Shown here in pieces: positions 63,485-64,000 of a stretch of DNA of 64,000 bases (positions are counted from its first letter, which is position 1; each line of letters opens with the position of its first letter). The position numbers and the translations under genes are program-made. Under the pieces are notes generated by a model that searched no databases, had not been told where the DNA came from, and saw only the letters and a list, made by a program, of their open reading frames with translations. The stretch is from Candidatus Opimibacter iunctus (GTDB lineage Bacteria; Bacteroidota; Bacteroidia; Chitinophagales; Saprospiraceae), in the NCBI GenBank assembly GCA_016716665.1, contig JADJVH010000004.1, positions 124,001 through 188,000 on the forward strand, in the 5' to 3' direction.

Positions 63485-64000
63485 TCAGTTGCGCGTTGGG
63501 TTTAAATCCTTTGCCGGAGATTCGCTATACACCACAATCGATTTCATATACAAGCTAAATTCAGGATGCTTATTCGTCCATACGATTTCAAGGTGATGCG
63601 CACCTTCCTTGAGCTTATATTTATGATAGATGTCATACTTCCGGACGATATAATCAAATGGCATCTTAACCTGTTCTATCTTCTGGCCGTCTAACATGAT
63701 ATCCAGCAGGGCTACATAGTCACTCTTTGACTCCCCGCAACGGCTCTTTACATTACCCAATACCACAACACCATTTCCGTTGAAGTCCACAACTATATTC
63801 TTGTCCGTAAACTCCTGTCGCAGATACCGTTCTTCCTTTGGGAACATTCCGTCAAAGCTTTCTTCGAAAGGAACTATTGCGGGTTCCTGGAGCTTAATCA
63901 CAACTGAATCATCATTAACCTTACCATTTTGTTGTTCGATCAGTTGTAGCGTATGCTTATACGTAAGTGCGTAGACATCATTGAGTGTGATATCCATATA
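63485..64000 (-). CDS. C-terminal part of a larger protein (possibly ADP-ribosylglycohydrolase-like)
   Basis: The frame is open to the right edge of the window, so only about 170 C-terminal residues are visible. It ends in a beta-sandwich-like region (DYIVRKYDIYHKYKLKEGAH, NKHPEFSLYMKSIVVYS). The opening (NDVYALTYKHTLQLIEQQNG) resembles the linker of Bacteroidota ADP-ribosylglycohydrolase-family proteins with a carbohydrate-binding-like tail, but this is a weak recollection. It stands 8 bases before the esterase lipoprotein gene, the first visible gene of the operon. An ATG at 63995-63997 is probably internal. Confidence 0.45.
   Translation of the reverse strand, partial: YMDITLNDVYALTYKHTLQLIEQQNGKVNDDSVVIKLQEPAIVPFEESFDGMFPKEERYLRQEFTDKNIVVDFNGNGVVVLGNVKSRCGESKSDYVALLDIMLDGQKIEQVKMPFDYIVRKYDIYHKYKLKEGAHHLEIVWTNKHPEFSLYMKSIVVYSESPAKDLNPTRN

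Noticed and set aside
1..64000. CRISPR array, phage or insertion sequence
   Set aside because: No spaced direct repeats, transposase, integrase or phage structural gene was found; the tandem duplications are gene- or domain-level.

Overview
The window comes from a Bacteroidota genome, most likely a Saprospiria- or Chitinophagia-like lineage. This rests on several secreted proteins ending in type IX secretion (T9SS) sorting domains, SprB repeats, an Oar-like TonB-dependent receptor, MbnP-family lipoproteins, perfect Bacteroidota-type -7 boxes (TAnnTTTG) close to start codons, and moderate G+C. Coding density is high, most genes sit in short same-strand runs, and I saw no rRNA, tRNA, CRISPR, phage or insertion sequence. 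Assignment below phylum is inference.

Layout. 1-3 kb: end of a secreted protein, a DUF1295 membrane protein and a frameshifted M43 metalloprotease. 3-7 kb (+): mdh, a SelL-like redox protein, Mrp, NifU and pyrF. 6.8-11.8 kb (-): GT39 glycosyltransferase, a serine/threonine dehydratase, a cysteine desulfurase and glmM. 11.9-17.7 kb: PAP2 phosphatase, folD and prmA on +, then maf, a twice-frameshifted acs and a UbiA prenyltransferase on -. 17.8-21 kb: a double AAA+ CbxX-type ATPase, a DUF983 protein and a thioredoxin-TPR protein. 21.9-27.7 kb: dacB and lysA converge on a three-gene operon of a PLP enzyme, a DUF1611 (DgcN-like) protein and an enolase-superfamily epimerase (AE-epimerase or DgcA-like). 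This stretch looks linked to peptidoglycan and D-glutamate metabolism.

28-32.1 kb: a DEDDh exonuclease overlaps the first of two MbnP-like lipoproteins, followed by a diheme MbnH/MauG-type peroxidase, probably a copper or oxidative protein-modification module. Just behind it lie two tandem 18-codon ORFs whose peptides share first and last residues (MK-PV ... DMFMGL); each is followed by a strong hairpin. This is the most unusual element in the window. 32.4-40 kb: a thioredoxin/SprB/PKD T9SS protein, a lysine/alanine-rich histone H1-like protein and a frameshifted large T9SS protein. 40-49 kb: a protein resembling class I isoprenoid enzymes, a beta-barrel protein, engB, an acyltransferase, an exonuclease, a possible structured RNA, then mnmH-selD (tRNA 2-selenouridine), a zinc ribbon protein, a lipoprotein and a uracil-DNA-glycosylase-like gene broken by a stop codon. 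49-54 kb: an interrupted lamin-tail/cupredoxin T9SS protein and a frameshifted TonB receptor. 54-64 kb: a CtlX-like amidinohydrolase, a prolyl oligopeptidase, two hypotheticals, and a minus-strand operon of a partial C-terminal ORF, two tandem double-domain esterases and a GRP/RhaT-type transporter.

Seven genes are interrupted by one-base shifts or single stops while the reading resumes with full family conservation. Some may be assembly errors, so gene loss should not be concluded from this sequence alone.
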